A stretch of DNA of 19,603 nucleotides, taken from the NCBI GenBank assembly GCA_964344495.1, contig CAYFNI010000040.1:1-19603 (forward strand), given 5' to 3'. This document shows positions 6,624 to 14,466 of the stretch, one piece after another. This DNA comes from UBA6136 sp964344495. Its GTDB lineage: Bacteria > Pseudomonadota > Gammaproteobacteria > Methylococcales > Methylococcaceae. The translations under genes were made by a program, and so were the position numbers. The notes beneath the pieces are model-generated. The model did no database searches. It was given only the letters and a program-made list of their open reading frames with translations, and had not been told where the DNA came from. The stretch's first letter is position 1. Each line of letters opens with the position of its first letter.

Positions 6624-7904
6624 ATGCTGAATCCCTGGCGCTCCGAGCTTTCGCTGATCTTTGTCGCCTTGCTGGTCGGCGTGTTTCTGGGCAAGCTGTT
6701 CCATCACCCACTGTTGATGGTGTGGATCGTGGTGCTGGTCTATCTGTCGCACCATCTGGTGCATGCCAATCGGCTTCTGGACTGGTTGCGGGGCGGCAAA
6801 ACCAACGCACTGCCTCAGGCGGCGGGCATCTGGGAAGAAATTTATTACCTGATTTTTCGCCTGCGGCGCCGCAATCGACGTCGGAAAAAACAGCTCATCA
6901 AGATGTTGGACCGTTTTCGTACGGCCACCGCGGCGTTGCCCGATGCAACCGTGGTGCTGAGTGGCGGTGATCAGATCGACTGGTTCAACGAGGCCGCCGC
7001 ACAGCTTTTGGGTCTGCGCCGCAGCGATATCGGCCAGCCCATCGGCAATCTGATTCGGTCCCCGAACTTTGCCCGCTACCTGCATGCAGCGGATTTTGGC
7101 GGTACCGTCGGCATTCCTTCCCCAATCACCGAGAATACGCTGCTCGAAATCCGCATCGTGCCTTACGGCGAGGATCTGCGTTTGCTACTGGCTCAGGATG
7201 TCACCCAGTTACGCTTCATGGAGCGGGTACGCACCGATTTTGTGGCGAATGTGTCACATGAGTTGCGCACGCCCCTGACTGTCATTCGCGGCTACATCGA
7301 ATCGCTGGTCGACCACGCCGATCAATTCTCTGACGCTCACGCACGGACCTTCCGCCGCATTGAGGAACAGACCTTGCGCATGCAGACGCTGATCGATGAC
7401 CTGCTGACGCTGACCCGACTCGAAACCGCCTCCCACCCCATTCCCAGACGGCCGGTCGATATCCCGGCCATGCTGCATACCGTTTACATGGAGGCACTGG
7501 AGCAGTCGATTGAGGACAAGCCTACGCTGCATTTACAGATTGACACCACAGAGGGCCTGATCGGCGGTGAGCAGGAGTTGCGCAGCGCGTTTTCCAATCT
7601 GGTCCAGAATGCGCTGAAATATTGCGGCCATAACGATAGTGTCACCCTGCGCTGGTACCGAAAGGGGGATCGACTGTGCTTCGAGGTGAGTGACACAGGT
7701 CCCGGCATCGCCCCCCAATACCTGCCCCGGCTCACCGAACGCTTCTATCGGGTAGAGGCCGGCCGCGGCCCGGGCGGAACCGGTCTTGGCCTGGCTATCG
7801 TCAAGCATGTGATGGCACGGCATGACGCTGAATTCAGAATCGCCAGCGAAGTCGGTAAGGGTAGTACCTTCACGTGCTGTTTCGGCACCCATACCGTCGA
7901 ATAA
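6624..7904 (+). CDS. phoR: Phosphate regulon sensor histidine kinase (PhoR)
   Basis: A 426-residue inner membrane sensor kinase of the PhoR type. Two close N-terminal hydrophobic segments (about 8-28 and 30-48) have almost no periplasmic loop, then comes a very basic linker RLRRRNRRRKKQ. A PAS domain follows (about 93-190: ALPDATVVLSGGDQIDWFNEA read in part), then a dimerisation domain with the phospho-acceptor His212 in FVANVSHELRTPLTVIRGY. The ATPase domain has the N box around Asn329 (NLVQNALKYC), DTGPGI near 357 and GGTGLGLAIVKH. It should phosphorylate PhoB when phosphate is low. The response regulator gene normally lies just upstream, but here dsbB does. The 97 bases before the ATG show no clear promoter. 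Another PhoR-like role cannot be excluded. Confidence 0.9.
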   Translation: MLNPWRSELSLIFVALLVGVFLGKLFHHPLLMVWIVVLVYLSHHLVHANRLLDWLRGGKTNALPQAAGIWEEIYYLIFRLRRRNRRRKKQLIKMLDRFRTATAALPDATVVLSGGDQIDWFNEAAAQLLGLRRSDIGQPIGNLIRSPNFARYLHAADFGGTVGIPSPITENTLLEIRIVPYGEDLRLLLAQDVTQLRFMERVRTDFVANVSHELRTPLTVIRGYIESLVDHADQFSDAHARTFRRIEEQTLRMQTLIDDLLTLTRLETASHPIPRRPVDIPAMLHTVYMEALEQSIEDKPTLHLQIDTTEGLIGGEQELRSAFSNLVQNALKYCGHNDSVTLRWYRKGDRLCFEVSDTGPGIAPQYLPRLTERFYRVEAGRGPGGTGLGLAIVKHVMARHDAEFRIASEVGKGSTFTCCFGTHTVE

Positions 7905-8096
7905 CCCAATAAGTCGCTCGGAAATCAGTTTCTACCCATCGTTCTTCCATAGGTCATAGGTAATATCGCCTAGATATCCCGCTGTACCTTTAAACACACA
8001 AAAATACGGTTGCAAGGCTTGTCAGCAACAGATAAGATGCAGCGTGTTGCGGATTTCTCAACAGTTGTTGTTATTTGGGCTAATTGGGAGCTAACG
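7905..8096 (+). promoter_or_regulatory. Leader region of the OmpA-family gene with a sigma70-like promoter candidate
   Basis: This gap is noticeably AT-richer than its surroundings. A candidate promoter is TTGCAA (8010-8015), a 17-base spacer and TAAGAT (8033-8038), each 4 of 6 to consensus, giving a leader of about 50 bases. GGGAG at 8086-8090 is a good ribosome binding site for the ATG at 8097. A perfect tandem repeat CATAGGT-CATAGGT lies at 7948-7961, upstream of the promoter candidate, and might be a regulator site. No terminator for phoR is visible here. Confidence 0.45.
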
Positions 8097-9326
8097 ATGT
8101 CTAAAAAAACCTTTCTGGCTTTGAGCCTGGCAGGCTTGACGGGTCTTTCCGTCGCTCATGCCGACCAAACGACCCCGGTGGATACCTCCGTTGCGGGCAC
8201 TGATGCTGGCTATGCGGCCGCCGATACCTCTGAATCGACTGCCAGCGCGGCTCCGTCCAGTGCCGGCGCTTTCAACGATGACCGCTTCTATGCGGCCCCG
8301 TTCGGTACCTTCATCCAGCCTGCCGGCGCCCGCAATGCTCAGGGCGGCTGGGGTGCCGGTCTGGCCCTGGGTAAGATCATCAACGAATACTTCAACGTTG
8401 AAGTCAGGGGCTTCTGGCAGAACCTGACCAACAACGGTCTGCCGCAGCTGGGCGCTGCCTATCAGCCCGGCTTGAACCACACCGGCACCTGGGATCACGG
8501 TTCGACCAACTTTACCGGCGGTACGGTCGATCTGCAGTACTACTTCATGCGTGACACGTTCTCCCCCTACGCGGTCTTCGCGATGGGTGGCATGAACACC
8601 AGCTGGGGCGGTTCATTCGCAGGCGTTCCCGCCAAGCAGAACAATGTAACCGGCAAGCAGACTTCGTCCTTCATCTTCGAAGCCGGCGCCGGTGCGACCT
8701 ACGAACTGGCCGACAACTTCCTGCTGCGTGGCGATGTCCGCTACCGGGGTGACACGGCTGCCAGCAACTGGCCGGGCAACACCGACGTGTTCAATGACTT
8801 CCTGGTCAACCTGGGTTTCGTTGTTCCGTTCGGCGACAAGCCCGGCGCTGCCGCCGCCCCTGTTGCAGCCGACGATTGCGCAACCCGCGATACCGATGCT
8901 GACGGCGTCAACGACTGTGACGACAAGTGCCCGGGCACTGCTGCCGGCACCAAGGTTGACGATCAGGGCTGCCCGATCGTGATGGAACTGCGCGGTGTGA
9001 ACTTCCATTATGATTCTGCCGAACTGACCGAAGGCGCCAAGACCATTCTGGACGGTGTCACCGAACAGCTGGTGGCTTTCCCGGCCAAGAAAGACATCGA
9101 AGTCGCAGGCTACGCGAGCTTTGAAGGCAAGAAGGGCAAGGAGCAGCACAACCTGCACCTGTCCCAGCGTCGTTCTGAATCGGTTGCCCAGTACCTGCGC
9201 AAGAAGGGTGTGACCAACAACCTTTACGCCAAGGGTTACGGTACTGAATACCCGATCGCGGACAACAAGACCGAAGAAGGGCGCGTCAAGAACCGTCGTG
9301 TTGAACTGCGCTGGATGGGTGACTGA
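8097..9326 (+). CDS. OmpA-family outer membrane protein
   Basis: A 409-residue secreted protein. The signal peptide MSKKTFLALSLAGLTGL...AHA is likely cleaved before Asp23. A low-complexity Ala/Ser/Thr stretch follows, then a beta-barrel-like part (about 60-250) rich in alternating aromatic and Gly residues. A calcium-binding thrombospondin type 3 segment (TRDTDADGVNDCDDKCPGT, about 262-280) links it to a C-terminal OmpA peptidoglycan-binding domain (about 299-409) with NFHYDSAEL and LSQRRSESVAQYLRKKGV. It should span the outer membrane and anchor it to the wall. The ATG at 8097 is preferred over the in-frame ATG at 8010 because it has GGGAG upstream and begins a proper signal peptide. Codons look strongly biased (many AAG, CTG, GGC), as expected for an abundant protein. 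It is a single-gene unit, closed by a terminator. Confidence 0.93.
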   Translation: MSKKTFLALSLAGLTGLSVAHADQTTPVDTSVAGTDAGYAAADTSESTASAAPSSAGAFNDDRFYAAPFGTFIQPAGARNAQGGWGAGLALGKIINEYFNVEVRGFWQNLTNNGLPQLGAAYQPGLNHTGTWDHGSTNFTGGTVDLQYYFMRDTFSPYAVFAMGGMNTSWGGSFAGVPAKQNNVTGKQTSSFIFEAGAGATYELADNFLLRGDVRYRGDTAASNWPGNTDVFNDFLVNLGFVVPFGDKPGAAAAPVAADDCATRDTDADGVNDCDDKCPGTAAGTKVDDQGCPIVMELRGVNFHYDSAELTEGAKTILDGVTEQLVAFPAKKDIEVAGYASFEGKKGKEQHNLHLSQRRSESVAQYLRKKGVTNNLYAKGYGTEYPIADNKTEEGRVKNRRVELRWMGD

Positions 9327-9366
9327 GCTCACGCATCATCAAGCGTAACTTGAACGTTACCGACCC

Positions 9367-9400
9367 AAGCAAACCCGCCCGATGGCGGGTTTGCTTTTTT
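9367..9400 (+). terminator. Rho-independent terminator after the OmpA-family gene
   Basis: A perfect 13-bp stem, AAGCAAACCCGCC (9367-9379) against GGCGGGTTTGCTT (9384-9396), has a CGAT loop and a T-run that continues to 9400. It starts 41 bases after the stop codon. The A-rich 5' side gives little T-run in the other direction, so it is mainly a plus-strand terminator. Confidence 0.95.
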
Positions 9401-9428
9401 GTGGCCTCCCTGATTGGGACAGCCGGAC

Positions 9429-9446
9429 GCCTCGGGGCCCCGAGGC
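9429..9446. repeat. Perfect 18-bp palindrome GCCTCGGGGCCCCGAGGC
   Basis: A gapless perfect inverted repeat in the gap between the OmpA-family gene and the dynamin-like gene. It has no T-run after it, so it is not a classical terminator. It lies just upstream of a possible extended -10 element, TGGTAAACT (9461-9469), and could be an operator. The rest of the gap also carries TCGGCGCC twice (9478-9485 and 9492-9499). Confidence 0.6.
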
Positions 9447-9460
9447 TTGATGTATATCGA

Positions 9461-9469
9461 TGGTAAACT
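9461..9469 (+). promoter_or_regulatory. Possible extended -10 promoter of the dynamin-like gene
   Basis: TGG followed by TAAACT fits the extended -10 form (TGn plus 4 of 6 matches to TATAAT), with no convincing -35 hexamer at 17 bases. It would give a leader of about 60 bases before the ATG at 9536, where AGGAAG and GAGG provide a ribosome binding site. This is a weak call made mainly because the unit must start after the terminator at 9367-9400. Confidence 0.3.
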
Positions 9470-9535
9470 AACGCCCGTCGGCGCCCCTATTTCGGCGCCA
9501 AACAGACGGTTGGTGAATTACAGGAAGACGAGGCG

Positions 9536-11851
9536 ATGAAAGAGGCCGATTACAACAATTACATCAAGGCGTTTAACCGTCTGTTTGAAGTCTTCGATGC
9601 AGCATCGCCGTATCTGGATGTCTCGGAAGACTTCAAATATTTCCTCAATCGCAAGCGCTCGTGGCTGGAGCGACTTAAATCGCCGGAATTCCCGGTGGCC
9701 TTTCTCGGCGCCTTTTCCGCCGGCAAGAGCACCATCATCAATGCAGTGCTGGGCGACGACATCCTCCCGCAAGCGACCAAATCGCTCACGGCCATCCCGA
9801 CCCTGATCCGCAAGGGCCGCAGCAACAAGGCGGTCATTTCCTACCTGACCGAGGCCGAACGGACAGAGCTGAAGGATCTGTATCTCGAAGAGCTTTCCAA
9901 GGAATTACGCACCAATCCGGAAACCTACCGGTCGCTCGGCAAGGCTGAAGTGCTGGCCCGCCTTGGCAGCGATATCGAACGGCAACGTGCCCAGTATGGC
10001 TCGTTCAACAAACAGAAATTCTTCGAGGAGCTTAAAACCCTGATCGAAGGCTGGGAAAAACTGAGCGGCGCCACCAAGGAAATTACCCTGGATGAACTGC
10101 CCAACTACGTGACGGAAGATTATCCGGACGTGCTGTTCGTCAATCAGGCCGAGATTTATCTGGCCGACGTCAATATTCCCGAAAACGTCGTGCTGGTCGA
10201 TTTGCCCGGGCTGGGCGTCGTCAACCCCCGTCATCGCAAGGTCACCAAAACCTACGTCGAAAATGACGCCAAGGCGTTCGTCATCGCCATGAAGGTATTC
10301 CACCTGCTGGAAGGCGAGGAAATCGAGTTGCTGGCGGAAATCCACAGTCAGCGCAAGCGGGTGCTGCAACGTGCCTTCTGGGTCATCAACCAGTGGGACG
10401 TGCTGAGCTCCAAGCAGAAAAAGGAAGAGCTCGCCAACTTTGAACAAAAAATCGAGCACTATGGCTTCCACATCACCAAAGACCGGGTCTTCAAGGTGTC
10501 GGCGCTCAACTACCTGCTGCTCAAGCTGATTCAGGAAGGCCGGCTCGACATGAGCCGCAGCGTCCGGGAACACGTCGATGCCCTCAAAAAGGCGATCGGC
10601 CGGATTCCCGAAAAGAACGAAGCCACTCACCAGATCAAGGCGCTGGAGGAAACCAAGAACTTCTCCAACTTCCGGACCAGCCTGTTCGAATACCTGGCCT
10701 ACACCGCCAAGGCAGAGTTTCTCGAAGAAGCCCGGGGCGAATACCTCGACCTCGCCAAGCGCCTGCGCGAATGGCTGGAACCGCTCTATCGGAACTATCA
10801 GGAAATCGACGATGACGGCATGAAGAGCACCTTCATTGCCAGCCAGCTGTCCAGCCGTCAGGATGAAGCCCTGCGTCGCTTGCGCATGACGGTCGAGGAG
10901 CACATCAAGATGCTTCGAACCGAATTGCTCCCCGACTTCGTTTTCTGGCGCGAAGAAGATCAGGCGCAACTCAACCAACAGGTCAGCAGCGCCATTGATA
11001 CCCTTGACCGCAAAGCGCTCAAGAACGAACTGCTCAAGGGGCTCGACCTCAACAGCGTGGTCAGTCGTCTGCCGCACAAAATCGAAGAAAACCTCAATAT
11101 CCAGAAAGCCTTCCGCAGCCAGCTGCAGCGCCTGCTCGAAGACCAGATGGTCCGCCGCCACCTGGCCCAGCTGCTGCAAAGCATCACCTCGACCAACGTG
11201 CTGCCGGAGTCGGTACTCGACCACCTGAACGACCGCCTCAGCGGCCGCGACATGCTCAGCCGCCTGAAAGGCATGTGCGACGTGTTCCTGTTTGAATACG
11301 GCGACGTCATCAACCAGTTTGGCAGAACCGTCATGGAGCAGGAGGCCCTGCTTGAAACCCAGAGTGCCGAACACATCATGAAGGCGGTCCAGAACAACGC
11401 CGACGATGCCCTCAAGGTCGCCCGCAACATGAACCTGCTGGGGCCCAAGGACAGCATCCAGCAGATGCGCAACCTCGGCCTCGATGCCCTGAACCGCATT
11501 CACAACGCCCTGATCGGCGCGCCGCCGGTCCTGGAAAATCTCACCCCCACCCGGGGTGATGCCATCGATCGCGCGCTGGACTACTACAAGACCGGCATTC
11601 TCGATTACGCCCGCAAGCAACAGCACCAGATCAACATGTTCGCCCGACGCGGCATCAAGAACTATTTCGAAGAACTCGAAATCGATCTGCTCGCCTACTT
11701 CGACTCGATCAAGGGTGAGATTGCCAAAATGATCATGCGACAACTGACCGAGGACATCGACACCGAACTCACGGCCGAACTGGAAAAACAGCGCATCATC
11801 AAGGACACCTACCAGTTCATGACCCACGAGGCCACGCTCGATCTGCGCTAA
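9536..11851 (+). CDS. Dynamin-like large GTPase
   Basis: A 771-residue GTPase of the bacterial dynamin-like superfamily. The P-loop is GAFSAGKST (58-66); SLTAIPT (83-89) is the likely switch I; DLPG is at 222-225 and the base-recognition motif NQWD at 285-288 takes the place of NKxD. A long insertion (about 100-210) lies between switch I and DLPG. The rest (about 380-771) is charged and helical, with coiled-coil-like stretches rich in Leu, Glu, Arg and Gln. No hydrophobic segment long enough for a membrane span is seen, so it would act as a cytosolic or peripheral membrane protein. Family members remodel or protect membranes; the role of this one is unknown. It is the first gene after the OmpA terminator, and a hairpin separates it from the sugar kinase gene. 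Confidence 0.87.
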   Translation: MKEADYNNYIKAFNRLFEVFDAASPYLDVSEDFKYFLNRKRSWLERLKSPEFPVAFLGAFSAGKSTIINAVLGDDILPQATKSLTAIPTLIRKGRSNKAVISYLTEAERTELKDLYLEELSKELRTNPETYRSLGKAEVLARLGSDIERQRAQYGSFNKQKFFEELKTLIEGWEKLSGATKEITLDELPNYVTEDYPDVLFVNQAEIYLADVNIPENVVLVDLPGLGVVNPRHRKVTKTYVENDAKAFVIAMKVFHLLEGEEIELLAEIHSQRKRVLQRAFWVINQWDVLSSKQKKEELANFEQKIEHYGFHITKDRVFKVSALNYLLLKLIQEGRLDMSRSVREHVDALKKAIGRIPEKNEATHQIKALEETKNFSNFRTSLFEYLAYTAKAEFLEEARGEYLDLAKRLREWLEPLYRNYQEIDDDGMKSTFIASQLSSRQDEALRRLRMTVEEHIKMLRTELLPDFVFWREEDQAQLNQQVSSAIDTLDRKALKNELLKGLDLNSVVSRLPHKIEENLNIQKAFRSQLQRLLEDQMVRRHLAQLLQSITSTNVLPESVLDHLNDRLSGRDMLSRLKGMCDVFLFEYGDVINQFGRTVMEQEALLETQSAEHIMKAVQNNADDALKVARNMNLLGPKDSIQQMRNLGLDALNRIHNALIGAPPVLENLTPTRGDAIDRALDYYKTGILDYARKQQHQINMFARRGIKNYFEELEIDLLAYFDSIKGEIAKMIMRQLTEDIDTELTAELEKQRIIKDTYQFMTHEATLDLR

Positions 11852-11862
11852 AGGCCCGTTCA

Positions 11863-11889
11863 CTGTCCGTCAGTCCCTCTGACGGACAG
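11863..11889 (+). terminator. Hairpin after the dynamin-like gene, possible weak terminator
   Basis: CTGTCCGTCAG (11863-11873) pairs perfectly with CTGACGGACAG (11879-11889) around a TCCCT loop, 12 bases after the stop. There is no T-run behind it, only a C-rich stretch, so it may instead be a processing or mRNA-stability element in a dynamin-kinase transcript, or a Rho-assisted stop. Confidence 0.5.
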
Positions 11890-11928
11890 GCCCGCCCACC
11901 CCTCTTTCGTTTACCGCACCGGATTCCA

Positions 11929-12861
11929 ATGACTGCACTGATCTGTGGCTCCATGGCCTACGACACCATCATGGTGTTTCCCGACAAATTCAAGCACCAC
12001 ATCCTGCCCGAACAGGTCCACATCCTGAACGTCGCCTTCCTGGTGCCCGAATTACGGCGCGAATACGGCGGCTGTGCCGGCAACATCGCCTACAACCTCA
12101 AGCTGCTGGGCGACCAGCCCCTGATCATTGCCACGGTCGGCAAGGATTTCACGCCCTACGCGCAGTGGCTCGGCTACTGCGGCCTCCGCCAGGACCACAT
12201 CAAGGTGCTGGAACAGCACTACACGGCGCAGGCCTACATCACGACCGACCTGGACGATAACCAGATCACCGCCTTCCACCCCGGCGCCATGTCCTTTGCC
12301 CATGAAAATCAGGTTCCGCGCGACGGCAACATTCGCATCGGGCTGGTCTCGCCGGATGGCAAGGACGGCATGATTCAGCATGCCGCCCAATTCGTCGAGG
12401 CCGGCATCCCGTTCATCTTCGATCCGGGCCAGGGCATGCCGATGTTCGACGGCGCGGAATTGCGACACCTCGTCGATCAGGCCACCTGGGTCACGCTCAA
12501 TGATTACGAAGCCCAGCTGATGCGGGATCGAACCGGACTCAGTGCCGAACAACTGGCCGCACAGGTCGATGCCCTCATCATCACCCGTGGCGGCTCCGGA
12601 TCGGTCATCTACACGCAGGGCCAGGCCATCGACATTCCCCCCGCACAACCGCACGCCGTCCTCGACCCGACCGGCTGCGGCGATGCCTACCGCGCCGGAC
12701 TGGTGCACGGCCTGCTGCAGGAACTGGACTGGCCGACCATCGGGCGGATCGCTTCCCTGATGGGCGCCATCAAGATCGAAACCCACGGTACCCAGAACCA
12801 CAGCTTCACGATGCCCGACTTCAAGACGCGGTACCGGGAAAATTTCGGCAGCGGCTACTGA
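11929..12861 (+). CDS. PfkB-family carbohydrate kinase, adenosine-kinase-like
   Basis: A 310-residue kinase of the ribokinase/PfkB family. The N-terminal signature is YGGCAGNIAYNLKLLG (about 45-60), and the C-terminal ATP/anion-hole motif is DPTGCGDAYRAGLVHG (about 245-260) with the catalytic Asp. The Gly-Cys-Gly-Asp version replaces the common GAGD and, as I recall, recurs in a proteobacterial subgroup annotated as adenosine kinase or just carbohydrate kinase. Adenosine to AMP is a reasonable guess; other nucleosides or sugars are possible. The ATG directly begins MTALICGSMAYDTIM, the first strand of the fold. It is 77 bases after the dynamin-like gene and 29 bases before mazG on the same strand, so a transcript with mazG and nfi is likely. 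Confidence 0.85.
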   Translation: MTALICGSMAYDTIMVFPDKFKHHILPEQVHILNVAFLVPELRREYGGCAGNIAYNLKLLGDQPLIIATVGKDFTPYAQWLGYCGLRQDHIKVLEQHYTAQAYITTDLDDNQITAFHPGAMSFAHENQVPRDGNIRIGLVSPDGKDGMIQHAAQFVEAGIPFIFDPGQGMPMFDGAELRHLVDQATWVTLNDYEAQLMRDRTGLSAEQLAAQVDALIITRGGSGSVIYTQGQAIDIPPAQPHAVLDPTGCGDAYRAGLVHGLLQELDWPTIGRIASLMGAIKIETHGTQNHSFTMPDFKTRYRENFGSGY

Positions 12862-12890
12862 TCAGCGCCCCGCCAGCACCCGACTGACCC

Positions 12891-13715
12891 ATGCACCACA
12901 CCCGCCGCCTGCTCGACATCATGACCCGGCTGCGCGACCCGGACACCGGCTGCCCGTGGGACCTGCAGCAGGATTTCGCCAGCCTGGTGCCCTACACGCT
13001 CGAAGAGGCTTACGAAGTGGCCGAGGCCGCCGAACGCGGCGACCTGATCGACCTGCGCGAAGAGCTGGGCGACCTCCTCCTGCAAGTCGTGTTTCACGCC
13101 CGCATCGCCGAGGAGCAGGGCCACTTTGATTTCGAATCAGTCGCCGAAGCGATCGCCGACAAGCTGATCCGGCGTCACCCGCATGTCTTCGGGGGCGTCG
13201 AATTTGCCAGCGACGCGGACCGGCAGCGCTATTGGGACGACTCCAAGCAGCTGGAACGCGCGGAAAAAGGCAAGACGGAACCCCTCGCCAGCGTCCTCGG
13301 CCAACTGCCACCGGCCCTGCCCGCGCTCATGCGCGCCCAGAAGTTGCAGACCCGGGCCGCCCGGCACGGATTCGACTGGCCCGACATCGAACCCGTGTTC
13401 GCCAAGCTGCACGAGGAACTGGATGAACTCAAGGCGGCCTGTCAGGCCGGCGATCAGGCCCATATCCACGAGGAAATGGGCGACCTCCTGTTCGTCATCG
13501 CCAATCTCGCACGCCACCTCGATATCGACGCGGAAGCCAGCCTGCGCGCCGGCAATGCCAAGTTCGTCCGGCGCTTTGGTCATATCGAGCGGCGGGTGGC
13601 CGAAAACGGCACGCAACTCACCGACCACAGCCTGGCTGAACTCGATGCCCTCTGGGACGAAGCCAAACAACTGGAAAAGGGCCTGCCACGCGACCCCCAG
13701 ACACCGCGACGTTGA
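12891..13715 (+). CDS. mazG: Nucleoside triphosphate pyrophosphohydrolase (MazG)
   Basis: A 274-residue two-domain MazG. The first domain has the EExxE...ExxD metal-binding pattern with Glu38, Glu39, Glu42, Glu58 and Asp61 (TLEEAYEVAEA and EELGDLLLQVVFHA). The second domain repeats it with Glu175, Glu176, Glu179, Glu195 and Asp198 (HEELDELK and EEMGDLLFVIANLARHL). The family hydrolyses NTPs and dNTPs to the monophosphate and pyrophosphate and is thought to clear abnormal nucleotides. Length is normal for the double-domain type, and the opening RLLDIMTRLRDPDTGCPWD is the standard MazG N-terminus. It overlaps the endonuclease V gene by four bases (TTGA). Confidence 0.94.
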   Translation: MHHTRRLLDIMTRLRDPDTGCPWDLQQDFASLVPYTLEEAYEVAEAAERGDLIDLREELGDLLLQVVFHARIAEEQGHFDFESVAEAIADKLIRRHPHVFGGVEFASDADRQRYWDDSKQLERAEKGKTEPLASVLGQLPPALPALMRAQKLQTRAARHGFDWPDIEPVFAKLHEELDELKAACQAGDQAHIHEEMGDLLFVIANLARHLDIDAEASLRAGNAKFVRRFGHIERRVAENGTQLTDHSLAELDALWDEAKQLEKGLPRDPQTPRR

Positions 13716-14380
13716 GTCGTCCGGCACACACAACCCATGACTGGAACCTCACGCCGGCCGAGGCCATCGCCCTGCAGCACGCCTTGCGCGCAGATCTGAT
13801 CCTGCATGATGACCTGCCGCCGAGCATCAACACCGTCGCCGGCATTGATGTCGGCTTTGAGGCGCAAGGCCGCATCACCCGCGCCGCCATCGCCGTGCTC
13901 GACTACCCTGCGCTGACCCTGATCGAAGCCCGCATCGCCCGCCGGCCGACCCGCTTTCCCTATATTCCCGGCCTGCTGTCGTTTCGGGAAATCCCCGCCA
14001 TTCTGGCGGCGTTCGAATTGCTGCAACACCCGCCAGACCTCCTGCTGGTCGATGGCCAGGGCTACGCCCATCCGCGCCGCGTGGGCATCGCCTCACACCT
14101 CGGCCTGCTGACCGGTCTGCCTTCGATCGGCGTCGGCAAAACCCGGTTGCTCGGACACCACGCCGAAGTGCCCGAATCACGCGGCGCCTGGACACCCCTG
14201 CTCGACCGGGATGAATGCATTGGCGCCGTGTTGCGGACACGCCGGGGCGTACGGCCGCTCTATGTGTCGATCGGCCACCGGATTGCGCTGGACACCGCCG
14301 TGGCCTGGGTCATGCGCTGCACCACCCGCTACCGCCTGCCCGAAACCACCCGACAGGCGCACCGGTTGGCGTCGGACTAA
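13712..14380 (+). CDS. nfi: Endonuclease V (deoxyinosine 3' endonuclease)
   Basis: A 222-residue endonuclease V, which nicks DNA at the second bond 3' to deoxyinosine and starts alternative excision repair. Metal-binding residues are visible: Asp46 (AGIDVGF), Glu93 (in PYIPGLLSFREIPA) and Asp114 (LLLVDGQGYAHPRRVG); the PYIP wedge at 83-86 is intact, and GVGKTRL follows at 141-147. The frame has no ATG before the conserved region. The TTG at 13712, which shares bases with the mazG stop, is the best start and adds a reasonable N-terminus. The operon with mazG makes sense because both deal with deaminated or abnormal purines, one in the pool and one in DNA. Confidence 0.92.
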   Translation: MSRPAHTTHDWNLTPAEAIALQHALRADLILHDDLPPSINTVAGIDVGFEAQGRITRAAIAVLDYPALTLIEARIARRPTRFPYIPGLLSFREIPAILAAFELLQHPPDLLLVDGQGYAHPRRVGIASHLGLLTGLPSIGVGKTRLLGHHAEVPESRGAWTPLLDRDECIGAVLRTRRGVRPLYVSIGHRIALDTAVAWVMRCTTRYRLPETTRQAHRLASD

Positions 14381-14389
14381 CTCAAGATC

Positions 14390-14407
14390 CCGGAGCCAAC
14401 CGGAGCC
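14390..14407. repeat. Direct repeat CCGGAGCC x2 upstream of hoxH
   Basis: CCGGAGCC occurs at 14390-14397 and 14400-14407, with the two copies exactly 10 bases apart, about one helical turn. It lies in the 86-base gap between nfi and hoxH, which also has an eight-T run (14433-14440) with no stem before it and a TATGCT at 14428-14433 with no matching -35. It could be a regulator site for hoxH, but short repeats also arise by chance in GC-rich DNA. Confidence 0.35.
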
Positions 14408-14466
14408 GATTCTGCGCAGCCCCGTGCTATGCTTTTTTTTCACGAATCCGCCCCGGGGAGGCGCCC

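Noticed and set aside
9905..11863. A 652-codon open frame on the minus strand across the dynamin-like gene
   Set aside because: It is antisense to a gene with clear GTPase motifs, has no recognisable domain, and its composition (many Val, Leu, Phe, Gln, Asp) is what the complement of a GC-biased coding frame gives.
14433..14440. Eight-T run as a terminator for mazG-nfi
   Set aside because: No GC-rich stem directly precedes it; only 3-base pairings could be found.
14215..14466. In-frame N-terminal extension of hoxH through the end of nfi
   Set aside because: The ATG at 14467 has an excellent ribosome binding site and is close to the conserved hydrogenase start; the upstream reading is a shadow of nfi.
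14381..14466. A sigma54 (-24/-12) promoter before hoxH, as seen for some hydrogenases
   Set aside because: No GG-N10-GC arrangement with a TGGCAC-like half and a TTGC-like half could be found.
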